Positions 10,752 through 22,260 of a DNA stretch of 64,000 nucleotides are shown in pieces. The notes under the pieces are model-generated. The model did no database searches, was not told where the DNA came from, and saw only the letters and a program-made list of their open reading frames with translations. The stretch comes from Tomocerus qinae (Eukaryota > Arthropoda > Collembola > Entomobryomorpha > Tomoceridae), in contig CM034546.1 of NCBI GenBank assembly GCA_020055645.1, positions 24,490,001 to 24,554,000 on the forward strand. Direction: 5' to 3'. A program made the translations under genes and the position numbers. Every line of letters begins with the position of its first letter. Within the stretch, counting starts at the first letter, position 1.

Positions 10752-11674
10752 TTTGAAACCAATTTTGCCAAATTGTGTCTGAAATGCCAAGTAATAACTG
10801 GATAACTGGATAAAAATTATTTTTTGTTTGAAATAACGTCGCACTAAATGTTTTATACCTAGCTAGCCAGTGAGGCACTGGCGAAGTAGGAAGTAAAGGC
10901 AAGCAGTTAATAGCAAAATAGAAACCATCGACTGTCAACTATACCTTAAATTATAAATCTTACCGTAAAAGTCAGAATAGTTCCCCTAGTTTAACTATCA
11001 ATCAATTTTACTATTATCCACAGACAGCTCTACATGGAGGCAAATAATGCGGTTCCACTTTTTGGAAAATTCAATGCAAAGAAACACTTCTAGGGCATGG
11101 AAAAATTGAATTTTGAATTTTTGTGGTTAAAACAATTTACCGAAGGAGCTGAACTTTTTTTACTAACCATAAAATAAAAACTATTAAATCCCTTTTCGAC
11201 CTAACATTTGTTAGAACATTTTCTGCATAACGTTTGTAATATTCTTACAAGCAGTAAATAGTTAAACATTAAAATATTATTTGTTAATATTATTTGTATT
11301 ATATTTGTAAACGTTATTGGCAGAGCAAACTTTCTTATTTTTTAAATTAATTTTATCTAAATTTAGTTTTATATCGTGTAGCCGAAATAATTAATTTTTG
11401 GGTACCGGTACTTCTGAGGTTAGGAGTACCGACGGTACTGGCACCTGTACTCCCGGTTTTTCCCGGTGCCAGAATACTGGTAAAGGATTCTCTAGAAATG
11501 ACAGTAAGTTGAGAGAAAGACCTTCTACGGAAAAGCAGAATTGTTCTAAGCCAATCAAAGGCTTTAACGTTTCGATCAATGTAACTATGTAAACAATTCT
11601 TGAATAATTAAGTGTTCGTTCTTTGTACACATATATTGTGTTTTTGCATGTGGAAATGTTAAACAACGTATAAT
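10752..11674. other. Upstream flank of IR copy 1, no gene seen
   Basis: AT-rich DNA that is collinear with the flank of IR copy 2 (52,550-53,820), including a GGTACC-rich patch at 11,400-11,470. Short open frames here are not conserved as proteins between the copies. Confidence 0.5.
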
Positions 11675-11839
11675 CAAGGGCGTATCCAGAAATCAAATTA
11701 AGGGGGTGCTTAAACATACCAGCAGATTTTTCTTATGTATAAAACTACTTTTTATCATTTTTGAGAATTATCTAGTGTGATTTTGGGAAATTTAGGGGGT
11801 GCTTAAGCACCCTAGAACCCCCCCCTAAATACGTCCTTG
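11675..11839. mobile_element. 165-bp hAT-like MITE with perfect 8-bp target duplication
   Basis: Ends CAAGGGCGTATCCAG and, inverted, CAAGGACGTATTTAG. CGTATAAT flanks both sides (11667-11674, 11840-11847). The paralogous segment near 53,825 lacks the element, giving an empty-site comparison. Inside, GGGTGCTTAAGCACCC forms a palindrome. It belongs to the same family as 40-210. Confidence 0.85.
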
Positions 11840-11847
11840 CGTATAAT

Positions 11848-12600
11848 ATATTCTTGTATTAGTATCTTTTTGGTCTATTATTACCTGAAACATTATGTCC
11901 TCTTGTAGCATTTAGAATTTAAATATAATATCAGTTACCATATACACCTATTTATATAATTGACTCTATGTGGACGAAAGTTTTACCTTTGATACCCCGA
12001 AAAGAAGTACGTTTTATCATTAGGGGATTAATGATTTCGTAATGAATAGTGTAAATCTTTATATGTGAGCATTATCTTATCTTACTATCTCATATCAGTT
12101 TATTTTACCCATCTTATTCCTCACAAATGCCAATAAGCAAACGTTAGCAGGTTTCCTATGCATACGGAAATAACAAATGTTTTAAAACTTTGTTCACTTT
12201 GGTACAGCCAGTTTTATATTAAGGTGAAAAGCTCATTAAAATAAATCATGTATTGTAAAGCAATGAAAAAAACAATTATTCTGGTTACGAAATAAATGTG
12301 GAGTGTTTGTAATTATTAATTATTAAGGAACAAGTGATTAACATAAATAGCCACTACAACGTCAGTTAATACTTGTTCGTATAGATGCAAGCAATGACAA
12401 GTAAAGCAACATGACATATTATATGTTATACTACTTCGGAAATAAAGGCCATAATATATACCCTTATTTTTAGCCAATAGTAGAGGGGTGTATTACGTTG
12501 GCGTGCAATGAGGGTGGCGATAGATTCACTTTCAGCCATCTTTATTTAGGGGGAGTGGGCTGGGCAAGCCAACTCCCACCCACCCCCAGCCAGTCCCTAC
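11848..12600. other. Noncoding flank; end of the duplicated segment near 12,480
   Basis: Collinearity with 53,840-54,475 continues to about 12,480 (shared ATAATATATACCCTTATTTT). After that the sequence becomes GC-rich with inverted C/G tracts (12,550-12,595). No gene is seen. Confidence 0.5.
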
Positions 12601-12603
12601 AAA

Positions 12604-12636
12604 AATTGGCGCCAAGTTATGTACTTGGCGCCAATT
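12604..12636. promoter_or_regulatory. Double TTGGCGCCAA palindrome (E2F-like sites)
   Basis: A perfect 14-bp inverted repeat, AATTGGCGCCAAGT and ACTTGGCGCCAATT, separated by five bases. Each arm contains the self-complementary TTGGCGCCAA, which resembles an E2F site (TTTSGCGC). It starts a GC-rich patch of about 300 bp that has no convincing gene. Regulatory function is inferred. Confidence 0.4.
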
Positions 12637-13000
12637 CCTAAGAGCGGTAAAAGCCATAAAAGCAAGCAAGCAAGGCAGGAGAGGCATGTTTCCAGCTCGG
12701 GGCATCGCACACCGACTGAGCTCCTGCTCCCCGAGTGCCGCTATTTATGCCTCCCGTCCCCCTACCCAGGCTGTAGCTCCGCCCTAGTCTCTGGTGATTC
12801 GCTGCTACCACTCGCCCCTCTCCTTCCCATTGCTTTCTCTCATATCCCTATAGAACCTACTATACTCTACTACAAGCCGTCCATGCTGCCGCAGTAGAGC
12901 ACGTGATTCCCATGCTGCATGCTTCCCAAGTGCTTACCATGCCGCTCCGTGATGCTCTGTTAGTACGCTCTGCTCCATCTATCGCAATTATTTTGAACAA

Positions 13001-13283
13001 TCTATTCACTATAACTATACACTACATGTATACTATCTATTCACTATAACTATACACTACATGTATACTATCTATTCACTATAACTATACACTACATGTA
13101 TACTATCTATTCACTATAACTATACACTACATGTATACTATCTATTTACTATAACTATACACTACATGCATACTATCTATTCACTATAACTATACACTAC
13201 ATGTATACTATCTATTCACTATAACTATACACTACATGTACACTATCTATTCACTATAACTATATAATAGATGTATACTAGTT
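13001..13283 (+). repeat. 35-bp tandem repeat, about eight copies
   Basis: Unit begins TCTATTCACTATAACTATAC and continues ACTACATGTATACTA. Copies are nearly identical, with a few substitutions and a degenerate last copy. A local minisatellite. Confidence 0.9.
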
Positions 13284-14442
13284 ATATAAATGAGTAAAAC
13301 GTTGCTGCTTTGTTTCGAGAACGAGAGGCAAGCAAAGGAAGCTGTTAGTTCTCGACAACACAATGAGTTAATTAGCTTGACCAAAGGCAGAATAGCCAAT
13401 GGTCAAGCGGTCAACAGTAAACTTTCCCAAAGTAGACAGTCTGCGTATATTGATACAATAGAATAAATCCATTTCTCATATCGCATGGTCACAATATCTA
13501 TGCAATAAAATTAAGCTAAACGTTGCTGCTTTGAGCAGAGTGTAAGCCGGTAGTTCACGGAAACACAATGAGTTAATTAGCTTCACCATAGACTGAATAG
13601 TCAATGGTCAAGCGCTCAATAATGAATAAAAGAAGAGAGAAAAATATTTGTTGCGTTGTGTGTAGAGGCTGAGAAGAGACTGAGCAGATGAGGGTAGTTA
13701 TTTTTAGATTTCTCTCCCCCCCACTTTCGTTCACAGAACGTTTTCGATGCCAGATATACTTATGACTGTAAACAGTAGATATACTTTGTATGTATGTATG
13801 TAGATATACTAAGTATGGAAAGTAGATATAACTATAGCTGTAGATATTACATATTCACTAAAAGTTTCTATGGCAAAGCATAAACTAAAATTTCTTTCAT
13901 TCATGCATCTGTATTTGTCTATACTTATGATGTGTGAATGTGTACTTGTGTGTGTGTAACTGTATTATGTGTATGTAGCTATGTAAGGAATGAGTAGGTG
14001 TATGTATGTATAGCTATGCAGCAAGTATAACTGTGATGTAGATATGTAGTGAGTGTGTGTGTACTTGTGCAGCTGTGCTATGTTATGATGTATGTAAGCA
14101 TGGCTATGATAAAGGAGTTTTATGTGTAAGTAGATATATTCAATGTAAGGCTATCCTATGTTATGATGTATAGGTAGATGAGTGTATAATATGTTTATAA
14201 CTAATGAAAACTACTAAAAGCTAAACAAATATGCGTAAGCTAGAAATAATATTCTATGCGAAAGCAAAAAGCAAAGCTTGATATTAATTAGTTGCACTTT
14301 ATTTTATTTTAAATCAAAGTCAGCATTGCATATTTTTTTATAATAATGACCTATTCACTGTCAAAATAGTTTTAAATAAATGCATTGAAACTGCATAAGT
14401 CATAAATTAAAGCCCTTAGGCACGAAAGCACAAAATAAAAGA
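13284..14442. other. Noncoding; diverged direct duplication and TATG/TGTA-rich simple sequence
   Basis: 13,302-13,440 and 13,515-13,625 are diverged direct copies sharing AAACGTTGCTGCTTTG and ACACAATGAGTTAATTAGCT. 13,780-14,200 is a TGTATGTAGATATA-rich simple-sequence stretch. No gene is seen. Confidence 0.5.
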
Positions 14443-15530
14443 TTAATCAAATGAGGAGAGGTTGATGAGAGCAGCTGCTGCAGTGGCTTCGTTTCTCTCA
14501 ATTGCTGTTAAGATGGGCGCGTTTTCCTTGTCTCCCTGTAATTAAATAATAAAATATTAGTATCATTCTTTATGTCAAACTATAATAAAAATTTAATTGG
14601 GAAAGCACTTACTCCACAACTTCAGATGTGACGCTTGATGTTATTAAATGTCGAGGTCTTGCCACAATTGTCGCACATCTTCCTTGCCCTTCCTATGTGC
14701 ACCCCCTTGTAGTGCTGGACAGCGCCGTTTCTGGTCTTAAACTCCTCGCCGCAACGTTGGCACCGATAGGCTTCCTGTAATAAAAATCAGAAAAATAAAA
14801 TTAGTAAATTTAGAAATTATAAAACTTGAGAAAGTGAAAAACTTAAGAAAGGGAATTTAGAAAAATTATATAGAATCGGAATGTAAAAAAATTATTTAGA
14901 AACGGAATTTAGGAAAATTATTTAGAAATGGAATGTAGAAATTATTTAATTACCTTGCGGCCACTGTCAGTCTCCAAGGGGATGTAGATCAGTTCATCAT
15001 ATTTCATTCTTCCCCGCAACTTCAACTCACCATGGGTCTGCAGTCTCTTTAGAGGTTTGGACAACTTTCAGTGTTGCTGGACGATTTTTCTTCCCTCAAC
15101 GCTGAAAGAGACCAAAACCTCGATGGAACGTTTCTTATCCTTTAAAAGCAGCTGTAAAATAGAAAACAAAATTAATTTTTCCTGGTAAAAAATGGTAAGT
15201 CTAAATAATTATTTTCTAAATATTTGAAAATTAAAATAATTAATTCCTAAATATTTTTAAAATTAAAATAATTAATAGTTAAATATTTTATAATTTTAGA
15301 CTTTAAAAAAAACTTACCACTACTTTCCTCACCGTGGCGGTAATAATTTTTCTTCTGAAGCCTTCCAGAAGGCTGCTTTGGAGCGGTTCGGACGACGGAC
15401 CCATGGCAAAGATCGGTAGAGGAGACGACAAAGGAGACGACGAAGAAGATCGTTGGGCGATGTCCTGTAGCAAGAGCTGAACGGCGAGAAGTTGTGATGA
15501 AGACTGGACATCGCCCAACATTTCACTTTC
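14443..15530 (-). pseudogene. Four-exon zinc-finger gene with two in-frame TGA codons
   Basis: Four minus-strand exons, all phase 0 with good splice sites: 15530-15318, 15151-14954, 14774-14613 and 14535-14443 (stop TAA), about 221 codons. Exon 1 is Ser-rich (start ATG possibly at 15521, though an upstream exon is possible). Exon 3 carries two fingers: CQRCGEEFKTRNGAVQHYKG then VH, and CDNCGKTSTFNNIKRHI followed by TGA-S-C, a C2HC pattern. The only defects are TGA at 15070-15068 (between QQH and KLSKPL) and TGA at 14624-14622. Both would be Arg (CGA) before a CpG-to-TpG change. A nuclear DNA-binding protein is likely from the fingers. Either a young pseudogene or a truncated product is possible. 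Confidence 0.65.
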
Positions 15531-17758
15531 CTAAAATAAGAAGAAGAAACAAAGAGTCAGGTTATCAACATTTATTATAAATATTGATGCATTTATGACT
15601 TTATTATTAGCAAAAGGGGACATTTTGTAATGATTGTAATGTGGTTACATGTGGTAATAGCATGTTAAGGCTTCTAATACAAATTTGCTACATCGAGAAA
15701 CTTATTTACTACTTTACCTTTACCACCAGTCAAATAACAGTACTGCATAACTAATTATTCTTTAAAAATATGTTCGTTTGTCTACTCTTAGAAAAATGTC
15801 TAAATTCTGTCTTAGAAATATAAGATTCCCAGGGGGAATCTTATTTTTCTGATTTAAAGGGGAGATTTGTGGTGACTTTGCACGATTTTTTCCCAAAAAA
15901 TATCTTTCATATTTACCTGTATCTACAGATATTATTTTGGTTTAGGAAATTCCTTTTCTATCAGCAAGTTGAGGCTGCAACTAATTTTACCAACCACTGT
16001 AGAAAATAAAAGTATATTAATTTAAGTATAGTTTGTATTTACAAAGTTGACATAATAACGTATGGAATGTTTTCACGATTGTTTTTACTACTTTGAAGGA
16101 TGGACTGCTGAATTTCTCTCGAGCGCTAGATTTGCCCCCCAGCTGGGTTTAGTAGTAGTAAATATTATTCCGTAACTTGAGAATGGCTTCAGATAGATGC
16201 TTCATACTTTTTGTGCGCAGTCAAGGGATGAATGGTGAGGTTGAGTTTGAAAATGAACTAAATCGCCATACCCAGAGGGAAGAAATAAAAATGGTCCCAT
16301 ATTGACGTAACTTCCGTCTCATTAGTCAGAATTGGGTCGTGTCATAGCTCATTCGAAAGCTAACAGCCTCAGTATGTCGAGATTTGACTCGCTTAAACTT
16401 TTCAATTTGCTATAATTTCGAAAAAACTAGCGGTTTTTTAAAACTGACACAATGTCTTCCACTAATGCCACCCCTATCGTGTTTTTTCATATTTAAGGGG
16501 CAACGGAGACCTATCTTAGCCTTACCCAGCTGACTGTAGGCAAAAAACATTTTCAATAGCAATGTTTACGTTAGAAAGCAGATGACGAGGCATTTGGCTA
16601 AAAATTAAGGAAAATACTCCTCACTCTCTGATCCCGAGAACCGGGTTTTGTAAAAATCAGAATTCGGCCAACAATTTTCTTGTCCATGGAATTTTATTTG
16701 CCTTAAGAATCACTCAAAACAACATTTGAAGAGAGCTACCTTTAGACAAACAGGGACCATAGTATCCCCGCGCAGATTCGCACTTCTCCTAAGTGCCCTT
16801 GATCAGGCTCCAGGCCTCTTTTCTTTACAGATCTACCCTTCTTTGCACATCATTAAGGATTTAGAGTCATAGTTACTCCCGCAGTAAAAGCCTAGTTCTT
16901 TCTATTATATTGTATCAATATGTGATGTAAATACTATTTTAAATAATTTTCATCCTTCCACATCTGTTTATTAAATAGTTATATTTATAGTAAATAATAA
17001 AAATAAGACAACTACCGACAATTTCAAATAATAATAAAAATAATACAACTACAGACAATTTAAAATAATAATAACATAACTATAGACAATTTAAAATAAT
17101 ACCATTTGATTGGAAATATTAGCACATTATAAGTACCTATATGTAAATTTAAAAAAATATTTAGTAATTAAAATAATGAGAAGACGAACTTAGAAAATAA
17201 AATAAAGAGCAATAGTGAGAGAGGGAAGTTAGAAAATGAAACTGGTGATAAATAATGAGTAGATGAAGTTAGAAAAGATAATTTTAAAGTATACTGGCGA
17301 TTAATAACATTTTTGGAACGGATTTTTTAAATTTAAACAGATTACATTGTGACACATAATATTTTGAGTTGTAATTTGATAATTACTTTTTTGTCTCCGT
17401 TTGCAAATATTCAGTTTTCTAATAACATCCAACACCTCGATAGATATTAAAAAACGCAAAGATCTTGTAAACAGTCCACGACGTTTAGCTGGGAATGGAT
17501 TGCATTTGAGATGAGTAAAGTTGAGCGGAGACTGGAGTAGCCACTTTCAGATTTTTCTCTCGGTTTCTTTAGGTTCATTCTGCAATCCTAATAGTTGAGA
17601 AGTAGTTTCATGAAGATCGCAAAGGTCATCGTTAAGCCTGACAAAAAATATCCACATTTTAAAAAATATATCCACTTTTTCAAAAACTTCCTCTCTGCAG
17701 ATAAGATAAAATTTAATAATTACTCTTTCTCAAGAATAAATATTTTGAATACTTTACC
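15531..17758. other. Noncoding region; hairpin and short tandem repeats
   Basis: 15820-15844 is a perfect 11-bp inverted repeat (ATAAGATTCCC) followed by a T5 run. 16,990-17,110 holds three diverged ~40-bp copies of an ACAATTTAAAATAATAATA-type unit. 16,080-16,900 is more complex in composition but shows no frame of note. No gene is seen. Confidence 0.45.
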
Positions 17759-18491
17759 TCAACTTTTCCGATACTCCCGTGTAGTTTCAGTAATCGGTGT
17801 CGCGGCTGTAGTAGTCGCAGTACTGTAATCCTCGGCTGATGAAGTCTGGGGAATTATTGTCTCGGTGGTTGAAGACTCGTTGTCTTAGTTCGTGAATTTG
17901 TCGTCTCAGTTGATGTAGTTATTGTCTCAGTTGATGCGGTTGATGTCTCAGTGGTTGAAGTTTTTGTTGGCGTCTCAGATATTATTACAGTGTCATTAAC
18001 CAAAATCTCCTTACTAGGTACATCTTCACTAGTAATTATATTCTCTCCTCTTTCACTTGGCATGTACTCAGTTACAGTGGATGCAATATCACTGCTTGTA
18101 CTAGAAATCATTACAGCAGTCTCAGTAGGTAGAATTTCTGTAGGTGGAATTTTTGTAGTAGTTTCACTTTTAGCGGTATGAGCGGATCTAATAGTTGTTT
18201 CCATTGAACATTGAGTGAAGGAAGAATCGAATATTGGAGACGTGGTAATTAATTGCGAATACTCAGTTGTAGAAACTGTGGGTGTTGTAGAGAAAACAAC
18301 AGGGCACTGAGAAGGTTCGAAATAAATCACTCGGATCTTCACTTTGTAATCAGGCTGACTCTGACATCGCGAACATACTTTATATGTTACGTAAACGCAC
18401 CTTGACCTCAAACAATGAGTGCATGTGTTTAAGTACTGCCCGCACCCTAAAACCGAAGTTAATAATGCTAAAATTTAAAAAACTGTGCCAT
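17759..18491 (-). CDS. Secreted Cys-rich, Thr-rich (PSI/mucin-like) protein, minus-strand member
   Basis: Start ATG at 18491 gives MAQFFK, then, after one apparently missing base in an A-run (18474-18476), a hydrophobic LALLTSVLG signal stretch. A Cys-rich module follows: CGQYLNTCTHCLRSRC, VCSRC and QCP. Then comes a ~130-residue Ser/Thr-rich tail typical of O-glycosylated stalks. The spacing C-x5-C-x2-C-x4-C resembles the start of PSI domains. A second frame change near 17,870 lets the Thr-rich part run on to a TGA at 17761-17759. A TATA-like GTATTTAAAG lies about 100 bp upstream on the minus strand. It is divergent from the related gene at 19293. Secretion is inferred from the signal; function is unknown. 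Confidence 0.55.
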
Positions 18492-19130
18492 TGTTCTAGC
18501 TATAAAGTAGAATTGAAGATGAGAGTAAAAGAAATAAACTAAGACTAAAGAAAAATCTCAACCAATTCTCACTATTTCTTATCAAAGCTTTAAATACAGC
18601 AATCGGCACGAAATGTAAACAAACTCATCTCTTATTGTCATATATACGAAACGTTCATTTGCATTTCCATTCCTCGGCACCCGCCTAGCAGTCTTCCTAA
18701 TTCAGCATATTTGAATATTGTACATTGTCCCCCGCCATCCTCTGCATAATATCTCCGTCTATTAACATTCATCTCGTTTGAATATTGTACTGTAACCCCC
18801 GCCATCCTCAGCATAAATTCTACGTCTAGCAATATTCATCTCATTTGAATATTGTACTTTGTCTCTCCGCCCAAACACACAGCTCACAGTTTAATCAGCT
18901 CATTTGCATATTCTACTCTTGGCTTTATATTATATTATTCAAATCAGAAAATTTGAATATTAGCTCCCCCCTCCCTACCCCTCTCAACGCATTTCCACTT
19001 CTCCATCTATTAATTTTCAAATTCAAGATTTTGGATATTATTATACTTTGACCCTTGCAAACTTTAGCAGTGAATTAATTTATACAGCATACTGCGGGCT
19101 TCCACCACGTTCTGGGGAGGACTATAAAAA
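18492..19130. promoter_or_regulatory. Shared divergent promoter region with ~65-bp tandem repeats
   Basis: Lies between two related genes that point apart. It contains a minus-strand TATA-like box near 18,590 and a plus-strand TATAAAAA at 19123-19130. Three imperfect ~65-bp units (about 18,660-18,870) repeat TTTGAATATTGTAC and CCCCGCCATCCTC. The repeats could hold shared regulatory sites; that is inference. Confidence 0.4.
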
Positions 19131-19292
19131 GGGAATTCGAAACAAGCAATTTCTCATAAACTCTCCTGCTCTCTTGGAAAAAACAACTCTCTTCCCCAGA
19201 AGTCTACTCTACTTGCCTGGAAAACCTCTTCTCGGATCAATTCTGCTCTGCCCAAACCCTGCTCGGAAGAAACTCTGCCGCTTTATTCAGCA

Positions 19293-19650
19293 ATGGGTAT
19301 TACTACAATTACTACAAATCCTAATTCGTCTCTTTATTTCAGCTTCTTGTGGGTTTCACAAGTATTGTGAGAGTTGCTTGAAGGCGTCCTGTGCCTGGAT
19401 ACTTCAAGAGGAAGGACAATTCCGCTGGACACCGTCCCTCGTGGGCAAAAAAGGACCCTTCAGCGCGATTGACAGTGGGAACTCTTTACTATGCCAGTTT
19501 ATACCGTCCTCGGGCTTGGCTGCAACCACAACAACAACTTCTACTACTACCGAAGCCACTACTACCGATCCCACCACAGCAGGTACTACAGCTCCTCCTC
19601 CTGGAAATTCTACTCCTCAACTAATGGAACACGAAAGCTTTAACTCTGGC
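19293..19650 (+). CDS. Secreted Cys-rich, Thr-rich (PSI/mucin-like) protein, plus-strand member
   Basis: A TATA box (19123-19130) precedes ATG at 19293. The frame that carries the domain has a hydrophobic leader (VLLQLLQILIRLFISAS). It joins the ATG only if the GGG at 19295-19297 has one G fewer, again a homopolymer issue. The Cys module follows: CGFHKYCESCLKASCAW, EEGQFRW, then LLCQF. After it come a TTTTTSTTTEATTTDPTTAG tail and a Pro-rich end. Cys spacing C-x5-C-x2-C-x4-C matches the minus-strand neighbour at 17759-18491, so the two are probably diverged paralogues. The 3' end is unclear because the frame runs into an AT minisatellite at 19,700. An alternative reading with a 50-bp intron would remove the leader. 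Confidence 0.5.
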
Positions 19651-19699
19651 TTTACATATAATACTAACATATACATATATTTAACACTTTACATAAATA

Positions 19700-20600
19700 T
19701 ATTATTTGAAATATGTATTATATTTATGTATTATATTATATTTATATTTATGTATTATGTATTATATTTATGTATTATATTATATTTATATTTATATTTA
19801 TGTATTATATTTATGTATTATATTATATTTATATTTATGTATTATGTATTATATTTATGTATTATATTATATTTATATTTATGTATTATGTATTATATTT
19901 ATGTATTATATTATATTTATATTTATGTATTATGTATTATATTTATGTATTATATTATATTTATATTTATGTATTATGTATTATATTTATATTTATGTAT
20001 TATATTATATTTATATTTATGTATTATGTATTATATTTATGTATTATATTATATTTATATTTATGTATTATGTATTATATTTATGTATTATATTATATTT
20101 ATATTTATGTATTATGTATTTAATTTATGTATTATATTATATTTATATTTATGTATTATGTATTATATTATATTTATATTTATGTATTATGTATTATATT
20201 ATATTTATATTTATGTATTATGTATTATATTATATTTATATTTATGTATTATGTATTATATTATATTTATATTTATGTATTATGTATTATATTTATGTAT
20301 TATTTTATATTTATATTTATGTATTATGTATTATATTTATGTATTATTTTATATTTATATTTATGTATTATGTATTATATTTATGTATTATTTTATATTT
20401 ATATTTATGTATTATGTATTATATTTATGTATTATGTATTATATTTATGTATTATTTTATATTTATATTTATGTATTATGTATTATATTTATGTATTATG
20501 TATTATATTTATGTATTATGTATTATATTTATTATATTATATTTATATTTATGTATTATATTATATTTATATTTATGTATTATGTATTATATTTATAAAT
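19700..20600 (+). repeat. AT minisatellite of TATTTATGTATTAT units
   Basis: About 900 bp built from 14-45 bp variants of TATTATATTTATATTTATG and TATTATG. The plus strand has almost no stop codon in any frame, so three overlapping long open frames appear that encode only Ile, Tyr, Leu, Phe, Met, Cys and Val. I regard these as composition artefacts. Confidence 0.9.
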
Positions 20601-20639
20601 ATATTATTGGTTTATATAAAACTTTTCTTTGTCTTTGTA

Positions 20640-21315
20640 AACCTTAGCGGTCTTTTCTATCATTTTCGTTGTGAACCTGTTCGACCCTGCAGACAATTGG
20701 AGGAGGCGATTCGTGCGTTGGTTCTCTTCCCTTCCTGCATCGACCTTGGGTTGGCTCTCTTCTCTTCCAGCATCGGCCTGGGGTTGGCTGCGATCAAAGT
20801 TCACCTCTGCACCGACCACAACCAGTCTCTGAAGTCGAATTTCTGGAATTTCAGAATAAGAATTGGCTTTTGTCGATGTAAGTATGATACTTACTTTTTA
20901 ATATAATAAATGTAGATATTATTATATTAAAAATGTTATTGTACATGATTGCTATAAAATTTATTGTTCTCATTGCAGGCGGTTGAGCATCAGCAGCAGC
21001 AGGAAAGATTGGAAATGGACGTGCTCTCATCCGGTCTTCGTCGTGGCCGTTTTCTCCTCCATCAACTTCTCGTCGGCAGCCACTGCCTCCGCTTTCCACT
21101 AGCCCTCAACAGGAAACCTCTTTCTCTCCATCCGCTACTTCCACTCCTCAGCAGCAGCGCCGTGTAATTTGAATTACAGCATGTCATTTGAATCCAACAC
21201 TTCTGTTCAGGGGACATCTCGGATTGGCTCTGCTGTACAGTCTCTACGGAATGCTGCACCGGGGACCACATTTGCTATAAGGAAGATGAAGATGCGTTGC
21301 GGCAAGGAATATTAA
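20640..21315 (+). other. Possible exon pair of an unidentified gene
   Basis: A GC-richer island contains a strong intron signature on the plus strand: donor CGAT|GTAAGTATG near 20,879 and acceptor CATTGCAG near 20,979. Downstream frames are Ser/Pro/Gln-rich or end in ...NLNYSMSFESNTSVQG and a TAA at 21,315, with one in-frame TAG. On the minus strand, 20,604-20,860 also reads as a coherent peptide with a repeated QADAGREE/KVDAGREE motif. I cannot decide the coding strand. Confidence 0.3.
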
Positions 21316-22175
21316 GCCGTACTTATATTTTGATGAATTTATATTTACAGCCTAATAGTTAATATACCTAATTAATAAGTTTACATGTTTAATATTCTCT
21401 ATTATTTAATGAATGCACATATTGAACGTTTATCTTTCCCGTCGACTGGAATGATTACGTCTTTGTTATATGAGAAATTAAACAATGTGGTTCAAAGTCT
21501 AAAATGCAACTGAACTTTATTGTGAATAAGTACTTATATTTATCAACATCATCTTATCCTAAATAAAACTACATTCTAAAGTAAAAGGAGACCAGTAACC
21601 TTACGTAATAATTAGATAGTAGTTTTTATCATTACCAATTCTGATTACGTAAATTTATCTAATGTCTAGAATTATGCGACACAATCACAATCCTCCAATC
21701 TCCCACCCTTAGTATCTCCAATTGCTAATTGTGAACCAAAAAACCCTTGCTAGTGTTATCCGAGTCATGGACCTCTCCCTCTTTCATCTTCTAGTGACCT
21801 TGAAACGCTTAAAGCTGAGTTCTATGCTGCATCTGCCCAGATTTCCAGAGGTCATTCATCCACAGGTCCAGGAATGTCATAGGAAGTGATTCATGAATAG
21901 TTTTAGTTGAACACATTAGTCTTTGTCTTGCCTGAAGTTGAAACAAGAATACAAATTAATGGTGAATGAATAGGATTATAAATTGATGTCAAATAACAAT
22001 ATTTTTATGTTAGAATTTGATTAGCACGCAATTTTTACTGACTCCATTCATACCTTGAATTTTTACATAAATGAGAGAAATCGCGTAAGATTATTTAATA
22101 TGCTGAGTAAGGAGTCCTTTTTTCGAACATTATTTTTGTGTACAACATTCATTTTTAATTAGACAGTTTTTTGAG
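21316..22175. other. No gene seen
   Basis: AT-rich spacer with a moderately GC-rich patch at 21,670-21,950 that has no long open frame or recognisable motif. Confidence 0.4.
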
Positions 22176-22185
22176 CATATATAAG
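22176..22185 (+). promoter_or_regulatory. TATA box of the secreted gene at 22261
   Basis: CATATATAAG lies about 80 bp upstream of the start codon, giving a plausible start of transcription near 22,205-22,215. Confidence 0.5.
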
Positions 22186-22260
22186 CAGATTACTGCACTC
22201 CATAATTTTATCCGGAATAAGAACCAAGTAATTCAAGCCTTTCTCCGTACTATCCAAAAA

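Noticed and set aside
12619..12897. 92-codon frame in the GC-rich island
   Set aside because: Low-complexity Pro/Ser/Leu composition, no splice or domain evidence, and lies next to inverted C/G tracts.
14443..15530. Selenocysteine reading of the two TGA codons
   Set aside because: No SECIS-like structure recognised, and Arg from CpG decay fits both positions better in a zinc-finger protein.
19706..20906. Long hydrophobic frames rich in Ile, Tyr, Leu and Cys
   Set aside because: All three frames are open simply because the AT minisatellite lacks stop trinucleotides; no start context or domain.
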